Shown here: piece after piece, positions 1 to 14,427 of the stretch | How positions within the stretch are numbered: the first letter of the stretch is position 1 | Layout of the letters: each line of letters starts with the position of its first letter | Origin: Persicaria tinctoria | Taxonomy: Eukaryota > Streptophyta > Magnoliopsida > Caryophyllales > Polygonaceae | Assembly (NCBI GenBank): GCA_037127255.1 | Contig: JBANSL010000016.1 | Location: 4,528,501-4,592,500, forward strand | DNA: 64,000 bases | Direction: 5' to 3' | The notes under the pieces: generated by a model | What the model was told of the DNA's origin: nothing | What the model saw: only the letters and a program-made list of their open reading frames with translations | Databases searched by the model: none | Position numbers and translations under genes: made by a program

Positions 1-67
1 CATTTCATTTTTTGAATTCTGCTTTTTATGTGTTCTTAATCAGAATATCTTTTGCTTGACTTTTAAG

Positions 68-3000
68 GTTGTTTGCCCTGAACTTACATTTTATGATGGT
101 ACAAAGTCATCTCAATCTGATTCATTGCATGGTGAAAAGCTTCTTCGGGCAAAATTGGATCTGAGCTTAATGTGAGTACTAAGTATATGGTCTCTGCATT
201 TTATTTTATTTTACTTCTGTACATTTTTGTTCCCTGTATTACATAATAAATCCTATCAAGGAATCTGAGTTTATCTGAAGCTTCTACTGATGTAAGATAA
301 CATTTTTTGCTCGCAGTATAAAGTATGTCACCATATCATCTGTCATAATAAGATGCTAGATGTTTCTTAGAAATAGATGCATATTTGATGATACAGAGTT
401 CGTAAAAGATTAAAAGGTCCGTCTCTGAGGATGCATCGGATTAGTTTTATGATTTTGAAATTAGTGGCTCTATACCATCCCACTATGGAAATAGTGAAGA
501 ACTAGGCATCTGATAACAAGAGAATTGCATAATTAAAGCATGTAATAAATCATATCAAGGAACCTGAGTTTATTTGAAATTTCTACAAATGTAAGATAAC
601 ATTTTTTATCGCAGTATAAAAAATGTTATCTTACAAGTTAGATGTTTCTCAGAAATAGAGAATCCTGTAACTTATTGTACTTCTTACTTTATAATCATCT
701 TTTGAAATAATTAGGTAATACATCATTTTGAATGCATTTGTTTTCTTGAATGTCTATAAGCTATTTAGCAAGTATATTCTGAAGTTTCATCCATCTTCAA
801 TAGGTATGCATCAAAAGAAGATGATACATGGGTCCGGGCACTAATAAAGGATCTAAGTATTGAGGCTGGATCGGGTCTTGTGATTCTTGATCCTGTAGAT
901 ATTTCAGGGGGATATACATCTGTTAAAGATAAGATAAATATGTCTCTGATATCTAGTGATGTTCATTTTCATCTTTCTTTGAGTGTGATTTCTCTTTTAC
1001 TTAACCTCCAAAATCAAGTTGCCACGGCCCTTCAGTATGGAGATTCGAATCCTCTGGCTCCCTGCATTAATTATGAGCGAATTTGGGTATCACCAACAGG
1101 TTATTCCCCCAACCCCTTGACAAAGATAATCAGTTGTTTTGTTTGGCCATGTTTTTCTTAAAAATAATTTGTAGTAATAGTCTCTATGCTATTTTCACAC
1201 GACTTTTTCCGATCTTGCAGAAAATGGATCACATTACAATTTAACATTTTGGAGACCTCGTGCGCCTTCAAATTATGTTATATTGGGAGACTGTGTAACA
1301 TCAAGGTACACATTATATCTTGGATCAATTGAGATTTAGGTAACATATTCGCTTTGATACAAAGTTACCGCTGTTGTGCAAAGCGCACCCTTGATGACCA
1401 TTTAGGAGGCTACACAGTTCTTGTCATTCACTTGTCATTCTGTGTCTTGTGAATGTTTATTGCAAAGAAAAGTGCGTGTGAATTTTGGCTAGTTCTCAAG
1501 CTATACACTTTATCCTGGTATATTTGAAATTGTCTCTGCTCTTCTGTTGGATTGCCCAGCCTCCAGGATTGTCTTATATCTCCATTCTTTTGTATTCTCA
1601 TATTCTATCTTTGTTACCTTTTCTTAATAACGAGAAGCAGTACGAAAGAGCTAATTCGGCCATTATAACTACAGGATACCTGTTGGTTTGATACCGATCT
1701 TGCACAGCTTGCCATTTGGTAAAACATTTAGGGGTTTAGTTGAAACATTTTTATGTTGAGCCTTGTAACTGTTTGGGATTTCCTATGTTTTGATAGGAAA
1801 TATAAAAATTAACAAGAAGTTTTAGAGCATTAACTGAGTAGAATTTTTTAAAGAGACTTGTGGGATTGTTTCACCAGTGCAAGATAACCTTCTGTTTCCG
1901 TGCAACTGTTCTATTTCGGGATGGAATTATCATCAAATTCAAATTTTGTTTCTTGCACTCAAGTCATGATGAAAGGGACCAAGAAACTGTGAAAGCAGTC
2001 AAGAATTTGGGGTGTGAATTGTCATTTCATTGTCATTTTTTTGAATGGCTGGATCCAGTTTTCATTATTTTATGTTTCATGCCTTCCGTGCTGTTTAATA
2101 TGCTTTATTTCAGGCCAATTCCTCCCTCACAAGTGGTTATGGCTATGAGCAACGCCTATGGGCGCGTTCGGAAACCAATTAGTTTCTCACTAATTGGTTC
2201 ACTATCTTCCATTGAAGGAGTCGGAAACCAAAGCTCCATGGACACAAATGTCGAATGTTCACTATGGTTTCCTATTGCACCACCTGGATACAAAGCAGTT
2301 GGCTGTGTAGCAAATATTGGGAATCAGCCACCACCTACTCACATTGTTTACTGTGTACGGGAGGATCTTGTGACGTCAACAACATATTCGGGATGCATAT
2401 ACAACACTCCTTCAAGCTCTCATATGCCATCTGGATTTAGCATTTGGCGCCTAGATAACTCTGTTGGATCATTTTATGCTCATCCTTCTGTTGATCACCC
2501 TTCCAGTGAGATGTGTTATGACCTAGTTCAGAGTCTTCTCTGGAACACAAATTGGCATCTTAATTCTTCAGGAAGAATTAAAGCAGATTCAGGGTTCGAC
2601 AATCAGGGAGTGAATAATCATTCTGCAGGCTCATCTGGATGGGATATTGTTCGATCATATTCCAGAGCAAACAATTCTTGTATCTCAACCCCAAATTTTG
2701 AAAGGATTTGGTGGGACAAGGGTGGAGAACTCCGTCGCCCAGTCTCAATATGGAGGCCTATAGCCCGTCCTGGTTATTCTGTATTGGGTGATTGTATCAC
2801 TGAGGGGTCAGATAACTTTATTTTCCACTTATATCTGTTTGTTTATGTAGTTTTTCAATAAAATTTCCTGTTCTAACACTGTCGCGTATCCTTTCAGGTT
2901 AGAGCCACCTTCACTTGGCATAATATTTTTGGCTGATAATCCAGAAGTATCTGCAAAGCCTGTCCAATTTACAAAAGTTGCTCAAATAATAGTGAAAGGT

Positions 3001-6000
3001 GTAGATGAAGCTTTCTTTTGGTATCCGATTGCACCTCCTGGATATGCATCTATAGGATGTGTTGTGACCAGAACTGATGAACCACCTCGAGTTGATGTAT
3101 TTTGCTGTCCAAGAATGGATCTTGTTAGTCCAGCTAACATACTTGAGGTTCCCATTTCTAAATCATTCAATTCGAAAACTTCTCATTGTTGGAGTTTATG
3201 GAAGGTTGAAAATCAGGTGATATTGATGTTTTAAGTTGTTAGTTGTATGTATTTGTATATGTGATATGCAGTGATATTTACTCAAATATTGGACAGTATA
3301 AATTGTCAATTTGATTGATGAGTCTGATTGTTCTGCCATATTTATCAGGGCAATACATTCTTGGCCCGTCCAGATCTGAAAAAGCCATCAAGTCGTTTAG
3401 CATTTGCTATTGGTGATTTTGTGAAGCCTAAACCCCGTGAAAATGTTACAGCTGATATGAAGCTCAGATGTTTCTCTGTGACTGTTCTTGATAGTTTATG
3501 TGGAATGGTAATCATTGATGGTTGAAGACTAAAGTATTATTTTATCTATGTGGTGGTTGCCATCCTTATATTGTCTGCACCATTTTTTTTTCCAGATGAC
3601 ACCTCTTTTTGACATGACCATAGCCAACATCAAACTTGCAACACATGGCCGAAGTGAGGCAATGAATGCTGTACTAGTATCTTCCATGGCTGCGTCAACA
3701 TTTAATGCTCAACTAGAGTCATGGGAGCCACTTGTGGAGCCTTTCGATGGAATCTTCAAGTAATTACTTGATTGCTTGTAAACCACTACATTTAACCCTG
3801 CTGATAAAATTATAAACAAGTCTTTTTCATTTGGGTTTATTTTGTCTCTTGTATTCTTGTTTAGGATTTGTTTATTGGACAAACTATCATAAAACCATTG
3901 GTTCTGATATCATGTTTATTTTCAGGTTTGAAACCTATGAGACAAATGTACACCCGAATCCTGGACTTGGAAAGAGGGTGCGCATTGCTGCTACAAGTGT
4001 CTTAAATATAAATATCAGTGCTGCCAACCTAGAAACTTTCTCTGAAGCTATGCTTTCCTGGAGAAGACAAAATGAATTTGAACAGAAAGCTGCCAAGATA
4101 AATGAGGTGAAGTGAGGCATACTCCCTCTGTTCCGAATTAATGGTCGTTCTAAGTGAATGCACAAGAATTAAGATAATGTTAATTGTACATGAGTGCAAT
4201 GATTGCTTTGCCCTTTGCTTTTTCAATAGTATACGTTTTCAGATTAATGCCCTCTTTCATTGGATAGAAAATTAAGTACAATGTTTTTAAAATTGGAAGG
4301 AAGATGAAGAGTCCGGCTGACTCATTGATTTTTGTGTTAATTGGGTAAAACGTCATATAAATTGAAACAATTTTTTTTTTTTAAAACGTCATTCATTTTG
4401 AAACAGAGGGAGTATATTGTTATATCAGCAAGCTTGTTAGAATGTATAATATCTGTTTCTTTTTACAGGAAGATAGTGTCAGTTACGGGAATGAATCTGC
4501 ACTTTCTGCACTGGATGAAGATGATTTCCAGACCATAATTATAGAAAATAAACTTGGATGTGATATTTATCTGAAGAAATTTGAGCACAATTCTGAGAAT
4601 GTAGAACTTTTGCATCCTGATGATTCAACTCCCACATGGGTCCCACCTCCTCGGTTTTCAGTTCGGTTGAACCATGCAGATGAGTCAAGGGAAGCTCGGT
4701 ATTATATTGCTGTGAACATTATAGAAGCAAAGGTATTTTCATGGTGCATGCAACATCGTCCCTTGCAACCTATTACATTTTAAAGTGTTACGGGAAAAAA
4801 AAAATAAAGCAAATAAAATATTCATGGAACATCCCAGTTCGGGGATGTGAGCCAAAGAAACCCTGGTAATATCTTTCATTTTTTCCTTGGCCCTTTATTA
4901 TTGATAATTACTTGGGTTTATTCTGCAGGGTATACCCATTTTAGACGATGGTAATGGCTATAACCTCTTTTGTGCATTACGCCTTGTGGTAGATAACCAG
5001 CCTACAGATCAGCAGAAACTTTTTCCTCAGAGCGCAAGAACAAAATGTGTTCGGCCATTAGTTAAGAAAACTGGAAATGCTGATGTGGGGACTGCTAAGT
5101 GGAGTGAGCTATTTATATTCGAAGTTCCTCGAAAGGTAATTGAGAATTATATCGCATTGCCTTAATTTTGTTGTTCGCAGCATCTTCTTGTTTTTTTGCG
5201 GTAAAATAAATATTAATTTTGTTCTTCGCAGCATCTTCTTGTTTTATTGGCGGTAAAATAAATAAGTTTGGTTGCCTATGCTATGCACTTATTTGTTTGC
5301 ACTCCGTAATTTTGAAGGGTCAGTGTCTGTGTTTACGGTTTTACATTTTGTTGATGATATCTTCATTTATACTTGGAGCTTCTTCTTTCTTCATTGAATT
5401 GTAAATTGAAGTTATATTCCCCAGTTGTAGTGTTTGCTTCACCTTCGTGTTCCTTGTGTTAAAATTTTATAGATTAATGCCATTGGATTAAAAAATTGCT
5501 GATGGATGATTCTTCGAAAGGGAAAAAAAAGAATTTTTAGTGGATGATGTAACTCTGAGTTACAGATGTTGCTCTTCTTTCTGCATCTCTTATCCACCTT
5601 ACTTTTGTTGCTCATTGTTGAGTCCTCTCTTGAAAAGATATTGGTTTTATTATTCATGCCTGCAGTTACTTGTTTTAATAATTTGTGGATTATGTTTATT
5701 GCTAAGGCTTATTTATTCTTATAGGGTGTGGCAAAACTTGAAGTTGAGTTGACTAATCTTGCTGCAAAAGCTGGGAAAGGTAATTATCGTCAGAGAAATC
5801 TTTTGTACCCTCTTAGTTTGGTTGACTGAGTTTCAAGAATTGCTCTCTATCCCTAATTACATTTTAATCCTTGAAATCTAAATTCCCATGGTTGAAGTTT
5901 TGTTTCTAATGTTTTTTTAGGGTGTTTTGTGAAAGACAGTTTACATTCTTGGATCCCAGCTTACATTTTTTTATGGTGTGTTTTGTGAAAGCCTTGGAAG

Positions 6001-9000
6001 AACTTTTGTTTCTAATATTTAAGCATTTGGGCATGAGAAATAGACTTAGATGCATTCATGAAAGGATCTTTTGCTTTGCAATTGAAATGGCTGCTGAGTC
6101 TTTTGACTATGGAATTATTTGATTATGCGCTGTCGGAGTACCAAGTGAAATAATTTAAACTAACCATTCCGGAATGACTCACCGGAAAGGACTTGTGGGT
6201 AGTACCCATAGGTCCCCGGTTCGAACCTGGATGGCCGCTCTTTATTTATCAATTCAAGAAATAATTTAAACTATTGTACACCCTACGAATTACCCCTTAC
6301 CTCTGGGGTACCTCGTGAAAAATCCATTAAGAAAGTTTCTGGATCGCTTATGAGACTGGGAAATGGTTGGTGTAGATTCCTGGAGAATTTCTATTCTTTC
6401 TTTGACGATATTCCTGACTTTCTGAAACTGCTGTTGGCATTGATGAACTTTTATTTGTAAAGATTAATTATGGTTAAATCTGGATGTCAACAGGTGAAGT
6501 TGTTGGGGCATCTTGTTTCCCTGTTGGACATGGAACAAATACTCTTAGGAAGCTAGCTTCATCTAGAATGCTATATCAGCAGGATTTTAAAAATATAGCT
6601 TCCTATCCACTAAGGAAAAAGGTAAATGCCTTTTTTTTTATGCCACTTCTTATGTTTGTGCATTCGTTTTCATAATAATGCACATGGCTTTTTATTCAGG
6701 ATCAGGCAAATGGCGATGAATGTTTAGATAACTATGGATTTCTTCAAGCTTGCACGTCATATTATGAAAGGGTCAAGTCTGTCAAGTTACAGAAAGAAAT
6801 CGTCAAAGAACATGATGGTGAACCTGATGTCGGTTTCGGGGTAGCAGTTAGTCCTGAAGGTCCCTGGGAGAGCACTCGTTCACTACTTCCATTATCAGTT
6901 GTCCCGAAATATCTCGGAAGGGATCTTGTTGCAATGGAAGTTGTAATGAGAAATGGCAAGAAACATGCAGTTTTTAGGGGTCTTGCAACTATTGTAAATG
7001 ATACAGATGTGAAATTGGATATTGCAACATGTCCAATGTCAATGCTGGACATTAGGAGTGAAGGAAATCAAATGGGGAATGTGGTTACATTGCATCCTGG
7101 TACAACTTCTGCCTTACCTTGGCAGAGTATGTGCAAGGATTCAGATCATTGCCTTCAAATTCGTCCTACGGTTGATTCTCCTCATTTGCCTTACTCTTGG
7201 GGTCTTACAGTTGCTGTAGGATATCTGGAACAAAGTTTACTGTCTAGGCAGAGTACTATGAAGCAGGGGAATAGAATGACTTCTTCTGCATTGAAGTTGG
7301 ACCAGCTTGATAAAAAGGATGTTCTTTTGTCTTGTTCACCAGTTAGTGAGAATAAAGAATTTTGGCTGAGTGCTGGCACTGATGCATCTGTCCTCCATAC
7401 AGAGCTGAATGCACCTGTATACGATTGGAAAATATCAATTAATGCCCCTCTGAAATTGGAGAATAGACTTCCCTGTCCTGCAGAGTTCACTATCTGGGAA
7501 AGGAGTAAAGAAGGAAAGGGGATTGAACGACAGCAGGGTATTATTTTGTCCAGAAAAAGTGCTTGTATTTATACAGCAGATATCCAAAAACCAATATATT
7601 TGTCAATGTTTGTTCAAGGTGGCTGGGTCTTGGAGAAGGTAAATATCCAAAGTAGTTATGTCCCACTCTTTTCAAACAGGTTCCTTGAGCTATTTGTTGT
7701 TTTGCAGGATCCAGTTATCATCCTAGATCTTTCATCAAATGATCATGTTTCTTCATTTTGGATGGTACATCAGAAGTGCAGAAGGTGATTTTTGAGTTCT
7801 TTTTTCTTTGTAATGTCTATATATAGACTTGAATATGTTCTTCGGATAGCTGCAGCTCAAGTTAGAGGGTTTTCCCTATGAAATATCCTTGTACTCATTC
7901 AACCTACCCCTATTGTCAAAACCAATTATGCAAACTGGTAATGTGAAGTGAAGATTTTTGAAGCTGTTAAAGTAAATATGGTGAAAGCTAATTTTCATTG
8001 CCTTGGATCTTGTAGGAGACTGCGTGTGAGTATTGAACGTGACATGGGAAGCACCACTGTAGCACCCAAAGTTATTAGGTTTTTTGTTCCCTATTGGATC
8101 ATTAACGATTCTTCTATGCCATTATCATATCGAGTTGTGGAGATTGAACCACTGGACAGTGCGGATGCTGATAACCTCATATTCTCTAGAACTAAATCTG
8201 CTAAAATGTCAACAATTCCAAGGAAAAATGTTCAAGTTTTGGATACAATAGAGGATACTAGTCCCTCCCCAAGCATGCTTTCCCCACAAGATTATGTTGG
8301 GCGTGGGGGGGTAAGCTTGTTTACATCTCGTAATGATACATACCTCTCACCTAAAGTTGGAATCTCAGTCACTGTTCGTCGTTCTGATTATTATAGCCCG
8401 GGTATATCTCTTCTTGAGCTTGAGAAAAAGGTACTGAAAGTAATATTTTACCTTAGTGCATCTAAAAACTCTCTTTTGCCCGAGGAACGTTATATGAGAT
8501 GTTATTCTTGTGTGGACTGCTTCCAGGGAAGGGTTGATGTAAGGGCTTTTAATACTGATGGATCTTACTACAAGCTTTCTGCACAGCTTAATATGTCGTC
8601 TGATAGAACGAAGGTTGAATTTTCTTTCCAATAGATTAGGGGTTCTCTATCATCTTCTTTGTGAGTTCCTTGTTTCCATTTTATTGTATGATACATGAAA
8701 CTCGCTTCCTCCTTTCACAAAATGCCTAATTGACAGTATTTATAGGTTATTGCCTTGATCGTGTCTTCTTTTCTTCCCGATCTTAACATGTCATCAATGA
8801 AAATGAAAAATCTCATCCCTGTACCATATTAATTCATGTTGATGGGGCCTAATAAAGAGTTGGGTTATTTGCCATTGCTTCGTGGGAAAGAAAAGGATAT
8901 GGAAGTATGAACATGATTATCTGATATGGGCATTTTATAACACCCTTAAGCTTATACTATGCAGGTTGTTCACTTTCAGCCACACACCTTGTACATAAAT

Positions 9001-12000
9001 CGAGTTGGTCTCCTTTTATACCTGCAGCAATGTGGCTCTGAGTTAATGGAGTGGATCAAGCCTACTGACCCTCCTCAACTTTTTAGGTGGCAATCCTCCT
9101 CTAAAGTAGAAATGATGAAGGTAATCAGCCTATAAAGACAACTTAACAGGCTACTGAATATTGTTGTTTCTTTGGCTTACTTGGAATTTGACCTCTTTGT
9201 TCAGCTAAGCCTTGACGGATGTAAATGGAGTAAACCATTCAGTGTTGGAGCTGAGGGGTTCATGCGAATATCATTGGACAATGAGGGTAACAACAGTTTT
9301 GCAGACATAAGTGTAACTGTGAGAAGTGGGACTAAGAGCTCAAGATATGAAGTTATTTTCCGTCCTAAATCTTTCTTTAGTCCTTACAGGTCTGGTTTCC
9401 TCCCAGATTATTCTTTTTATCTATGTTTTTAATGCAGGTATAAGTGTGCATACACTTATCATCTGTTTGTGTCTCTATATCATAACAGTGGGGAGGGGGT
9501 CAGGAAGGATGCAGATTGAGGCTTGAGTGTGGCTCTTTGGCTGCTTTAATACAGTGCCTTTGAGATGAATATAACCCCCATATCAATTTGCGGAGCATTT
9601 TTACTAAATTAAGTTATTTTTATCACATAGCTGAATTCAGTTTTATGTCTTATTCTTGTCATCTCTGGGGTTTTCAGAAGCACACACTCAATATGCTCAG
9701 GGTAAGAGTGTGTACATCTTGTCCCCCATACCTTGCTTTAGGGGGATGACACTAGTTTGACAAGTATGTCTAGGATATGGAGGAAACAATAAAATGCTTC
9801 TGTAGGGGAGACTCTGTCTTTCATTTGTTTCTTCCTAGACACGTCTTATGTACATGCATCAGTGATTGTTTCGTGATTTTGCATGCTTCATATTAATGAG
9901 CTCACTGGTGGCAGGATTGAAAATCGGTCTATGCTCTTACCTATTCGGTTTCGACAAGCTGATGGTAGCAATGATTCTTGGAGACTTCTTCTTCCTAGCG
10001 CAGCTGCGTCTTTTTTCTGGGAAGATATTGGTAGGGAACGTTTACTGGAGATTTTGGTTGATGGAAGTGACCCAACAAGGTCTGCTAAGTACAATATCGA
10101 TGAGATAATGGATCATCAGCCCATAGATGTTGGAAATGGACCTGCTATGGCCTTACGTGTAACCATTATAAAGGAAGAGAAGATTAATATAGTTAAGATC
10201 ACTGATTGGATGCCCGATGACCAAGTGTTGCCCATTATGCCAGGAAGAATTCCATCATCTTCAACTCCAAACCCTATGTCTGATTCCCAGACTCTGCAGT
10301 CACCATCCTCAGATACTGAATTTCATGTAATTGTTGAGCTGTCTGAGCTTGGTTTATCCATCATTGATCATACACCAGAGGAGATACTATATTTTTCAGT
10401 TCAGAATCTTCTAATGTCACATTCGACTGGATTGGGTTCTGGAATTAGTAGGTAAATTATTGATGCACTTCATTGAATTTATGGGATTTTTTTTCCATGC
10501 TGGGAATATCATATTTAAATGAATTATGTTTTGATGTTAATTGCATTATTTTTATCCTGCACGTGTAATATTTTTGGTGCAACCCTGCACTCCTGTTTCA
10601 AGATAATCCTTCCATTCTTAAATGTCAGAATATGTTGCCCAACAGTTGTTGACAACACTTTCATGCTTTTCGAGTGAAGAGGAAATAAAATCTTTCTAAT
10701 TATTGTGATGGCAACATTTTTGTCAGCCTTACAAGTTCATGGTTTCAGCCTTTTCCTCTGTTTCTATGTCCATGCTTTCACTTTGATTCAGTTTTATGGG
10801 TATCACTTCCAGAATCTAATAAATGGTCTGATCTGAGAGAGTTTTCATGTACCCTTACAGGTTCAAGTTAAGAATGTTTGGAATCCAACTGGATAATCAG
10901 CTTCCGTTGAGCCCTATGCCAGTGCTTTTTAGGCCACAGAGAGTTAAAGATGAGAATGATTATATCTTGAAGGCTTCTGTGACATCTCAATCAGATGGGT
11001 CACTGGATTTATGTGCCTACCCTTATATAGGTTTTCACGTGAGATTCTTCACTTATCGTAATGGCGAGCTCCAATTTTATCCGGTTATGAACTAATCTTA
11101 AATTCGTTTTGGTTGCAGATACTTGAAAATTCATCTTTTTTGATCAATATCCATGAGCCGATCATATGGCGTCTTCATGAAATGATCCAACAGGTCAATC
11201 TCAGCAGATTGTACGATACGAAAACAAATGCAGTGTCCATTGATCCAATCATTGAAATTGGGTATGTCATACAGTATGTGTTTGAACTTTTGCATTTACT
11301 TGTCATTACAAAATGAAATTAAGATGTCCTTCTGGATTGCCAGAGTTCTCAACATCTCTGAAGTGAGATTGAAAGTGTCTATGACTATGTCACCTACGCA
11401 ACGACCAAAAGGAGTGCTTGGATTTTGGTCATCATTGATGACGGCTTTGGGGAACATGGAAAATATGACTGTAAGCATTTTTTATTTTATTTTTAACTAT
11501 GCTGCTATAATCAGTAGATTAGGTTTTACTTATCTTTCCTTGTTACTATATTTCAATGTAGCATGGTGGGATTTAATTTGATTTGTAAATGACCCATAAG
11601 GCAGTTTGAGGATGACAAAAAACAGCTAATGTGATTTTCATATCTGGTCAGGTAAGAATACATCAAAGATTTGTGGAAAAAGTCTCAATGCGGCAGAGTG
11701 TCATTATCAGTAATGCTACATCAAATGTTCAAAAGGATCTTCTTAGCCAACCCCTTCAGCTGCTCTCTGGAGTTGATATATTGGGTAATGCAAGCAGTGC
11801 TCTTGGTCATATGAGTAAAGGTGTTGCAGCTTTATCAATGGACAAGAAATTTATTCAAAGTCGAATGAGACAGGTTTGTTTTTGACACGTAACCTTTTTA
11901 GTAATTTTATTTGGTGAGTCAAATTTGCAAACTATCGTGATTCTGCAGAATGCCATTTGTTTCTGATGTGTTTAGCTGATGAGGGAGAGGGATGAACATG

Positions 12001-13788
12001 TAATTGAAATGTCTGGTGATAACTATCCTCATTCTTGAGCAGTCTACCTCCCTTCTAACTCTCAAATTTTAAACTCATTCATGTCATCATGTATCGTTCT
12101 CCTTCCTAAGGCAGCCAAGATTTTTGATGACTTTGTATCGAAGCCTCTATTTCAATTGGTTCAGAATTGTTTATGACTTTGTACCAAATTCATTGTGAAG
12201 CTGTTTGTATTTCCTTTGTTATTTGTTACAGACTTGCGGCTCCTAAACTCTTCGTTACCTAATTATTTGCTGATGGCCCCAAAAATTGTTATATTAATAT
12301 TTTCACAGGAAAGCAAGGGTGTTGAAGACTTTGGTGATGTTATTCGAGAGGGTGGTGGAGCATTAGCAAAGGGCTTCTTCCGTGGTGTCACTGGCATATT
12401 AACAAAGCCTCTTGAAGGAGCTAAGGCATCTGGAGTAGAGGGTTTCGTTCAAGGTGTTGGCAAAGGTATCATTGGCGCTGCTGCACAACCAGTAAGTGGT
12501 GTGTTGGATCTCTTATCAAAAACTACTGAGGGAGCTAATGCTATGAGAATGAAGATACTGTCAGCTCTAACCTCTGAGGAACAACTTCTTCGAAGAAGGC
12601 TACCGCGCGTAATAAGTGCTGATAACCTGCTTCGCCCGTATGATGAGTACAAAGCCCAGGGACAGGTATTTTCTGCCGGAGAACTTTTGTGACATTCATC
12701 ATGTTGCTTATCAATATTTTTTTGGAAGAGAAACTGTAATCATATCACTCATGTGGTAGTAAAAATTGCCAATATCAAGAGAATAACAAGTGCTTTGTTG
12801 CAGAAATACATGGAAAATAGTTTTCTTCTGTCCCCATACTGACCAACCTCCTTTCTTAGTCGGGGGAAGGGGGCATATTTAACACTGTTCTATTGCTCTA
12901 TAACAGGTATGTAGCAACAATTGAGTTGTAATACAGTTGTTTTTCTGAATTTTGCAGGTTATGTTGCAGCTTGCAGAGTCTGGCACATTCTTTGGCCAGG
13001 TTGATTTATTTAAAGTGCGTGGGAAGTTTGCCTTGTCAGATGCTTATGAAGATCACTTCATGCTCCCCAAGGGAAGATTCCTTGTAGTAACTCATCGTAG
13101 AGCTATACTTTTGCAAGTAAGTTAGTTTATTGCATTAGATTAAAGACAGCCTTTCCCCGTATTCCCAGAATATCATGCACTGATGTGCTTTTGAATTCCA
13201 GCAACCTTCATCCATATCCCAGAAGAAGTTCAGCCCTGCAAAGGATCCGTGTAGCATTTTGTGGGACGTGCTATGGGATGATCTTGCCACCATGGAGTTG
13301 GCCCATGGAAAGAAAGACAGCCCGAACACACCGCCGTCTCATCTTGTACTGTATCTACAGAGCAAATCTGCCGAGCAGAAGGACCAGTACCGTGTAGTCA
13401 AGTGCACTCCTGAATCCCATCAAGCTGTTGAAGTTTATAATGCTATTGATCATGCATTGAGAACATACGGTCCAAACCAATCTAAGGTCATTGCTCAATA
13501 ATCTATGTTTGCGTCAATCGTACTCTTGTTTTTCATTATTATAGAGTTAATAATGCAGCTTGTCATTCCTCTCTCAACCAAGGACTATTGTTGAATGTGT
13601 ATTTTCTACCATCATTAATGCCTGAAATTCTTGAATCCAACCTTCAGGGATCCTTGAAAGGGAAAGTAACGAGACCATATTCTCCGCTAGCTGAACAGAC
13701 TGGTGGGGAGTCTGTGACAAAGGAGGGGTTCAATATGATGTCTTCTTCAGTTCCCTCAAGATCAACTTTTGGCAGCAGCTCCAGTTAG
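68..13788 (+). CDS. VPS13: VPS13-type intermembrane lipid-transfer protein, C-terminal 2220 residues (5' part outside window)
   Basis: VPS13 proteins are rod-shaped lipid channels at membrane contact sites. Exons: 68-171, 804-1099, 1221-1305, 2114-2806, 2898-3216, 3349-3507, 3596-3759, 3926-4106, 4469-4732, 4929-5135, 5725-5779, 6494-6621, 6700-7638, 7708-7784, 8016-8430, 8527-8613, 8965-9120, 9205-9389, 9915-10451, 10861-11038, 11119-11261, 11344-11470, 11652-11873, 12309-12665, 12958-13116, 13202-13486, 13648-13788. They total 6663 nt in one frame. Seen: repeated Vps62/DUF946-like blocks (FWYPIAPPGYASIGCV near 3020; WRPIARPGYSVLGDC near 2755), an SHR-binding-type block (FFVPYWIINDSSMPLSYRV, exon 15), an ATG2/VPS13 C-terminal-like helix (exon 24) and a PH-like end (exons 25-26). 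The N-terminal chorein domain must lie to the left. Plants have VPS13M1- and VPS13M2/SHRUBBY-type genes; the DUF946-rich middle fits this class, but I cannot choose the paralogue. The donor after exon 16 (GTTGAA) is weak; all other junctions look ordinary. Confidence 0.92.
243..660. repeat. Diverged direct duplication in VPS13 intron 1, second copy with a perfect hairpin
   Basis: Two similar blocks (about 243-380 and 542-660) share the start TAATAAATC.TATCAAGGAA, the middle GTAAGATAACATTTTTT and the end GATGTTTCT.AGAAATAG. In the second block 591-609 is exactly reverse-complementary to 616-634 (19 bp arms, 6-nt loop). The first block lacks this palindrome. Confidence 0.75.
4122..4412. mobile_element. 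Stowaway-like (Tc1/mariner) MITE in VPS13 intron 8
   Basis: The ends CTCCCTCTGTTCCGAATTAA and TTTTGAAACAGAGGGAG are inverted repeats, and each flank is TA (4120-4121 and 4413-4414), the Tc1/mariner target duplication. There is no coding capacity in its 291 bp. It sits wholly within the intron between the exons ending at 4106 and starting at 4469. Confidence 0.85.
6163..6257 (+). mobile_element. Short SINE-like insertion in VPS13 intron 11 with 16-bp target duplication
   Basis: A perfect 16-bp direct repeat GAAATAATTTAAACTA (6147-6162 and 6258-6273) flanks 95 bp that contains the pol III B-box-like GGTTCGAACCT near 6218. A long variable target duplication plus a tRNA-like B box is the signature of a SINE. 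At 95 bp it is shorter than usual plant SINEs, so it may be 5' truncated. Confidence 0.6.
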
Positions 13789-14427
13789 AAAGCATTTGTA
13801 TCTTTATGTGGAGAAAGCAATGGCTGAATAAATATACATGTATGCACACCCACGCCGAGTTTCCTTGCAATGGCTTAAGCTTTGTAGCATCAGCAAGGTA
13901 GATCATATTTCTATATACCCGTATCTTTTTTATGGTGCCGAGTTGCATTGTCTTTTCGGAAAATGAACATTTTCAAGACTCCGAAAAGTAGATCAAAATT
14001 GGTGTTGAAATCCACTCTTCCAGAGAAGCAAAACCATATTTTCTTTCTTCATATTCGATTGAAGTTATCTCTCCTGTCTAAGCTGACCATTTTGATGATC
14101 CGCTCCAGGGTTTTGCTAAAGCCAGCTCTCTTCAGGACTAGAGCTCGGCTCGAAACGATGATACCCACCAAGTTTTGCACCCACAACCACAGTTTATTTT
14201 GTAGACACCCAAGACGGAAGTTGGAGCCTTTGTGAAGGGATTGCAGTGCTACAGTACGTTGTACATCTAGACGACCTATATATATGATATCCGTGAGAAA
14301 GATCAACAGTTATGGTGAATACTAAAGAAGTAAATAGCCCTGTATCTTCTTCTTTATTAAGTGTATATATATACTATTATATATTTTTATCGTTGGTCAA
14401 TTTGTCTCAGTGGGAGCAACCTGAGTT

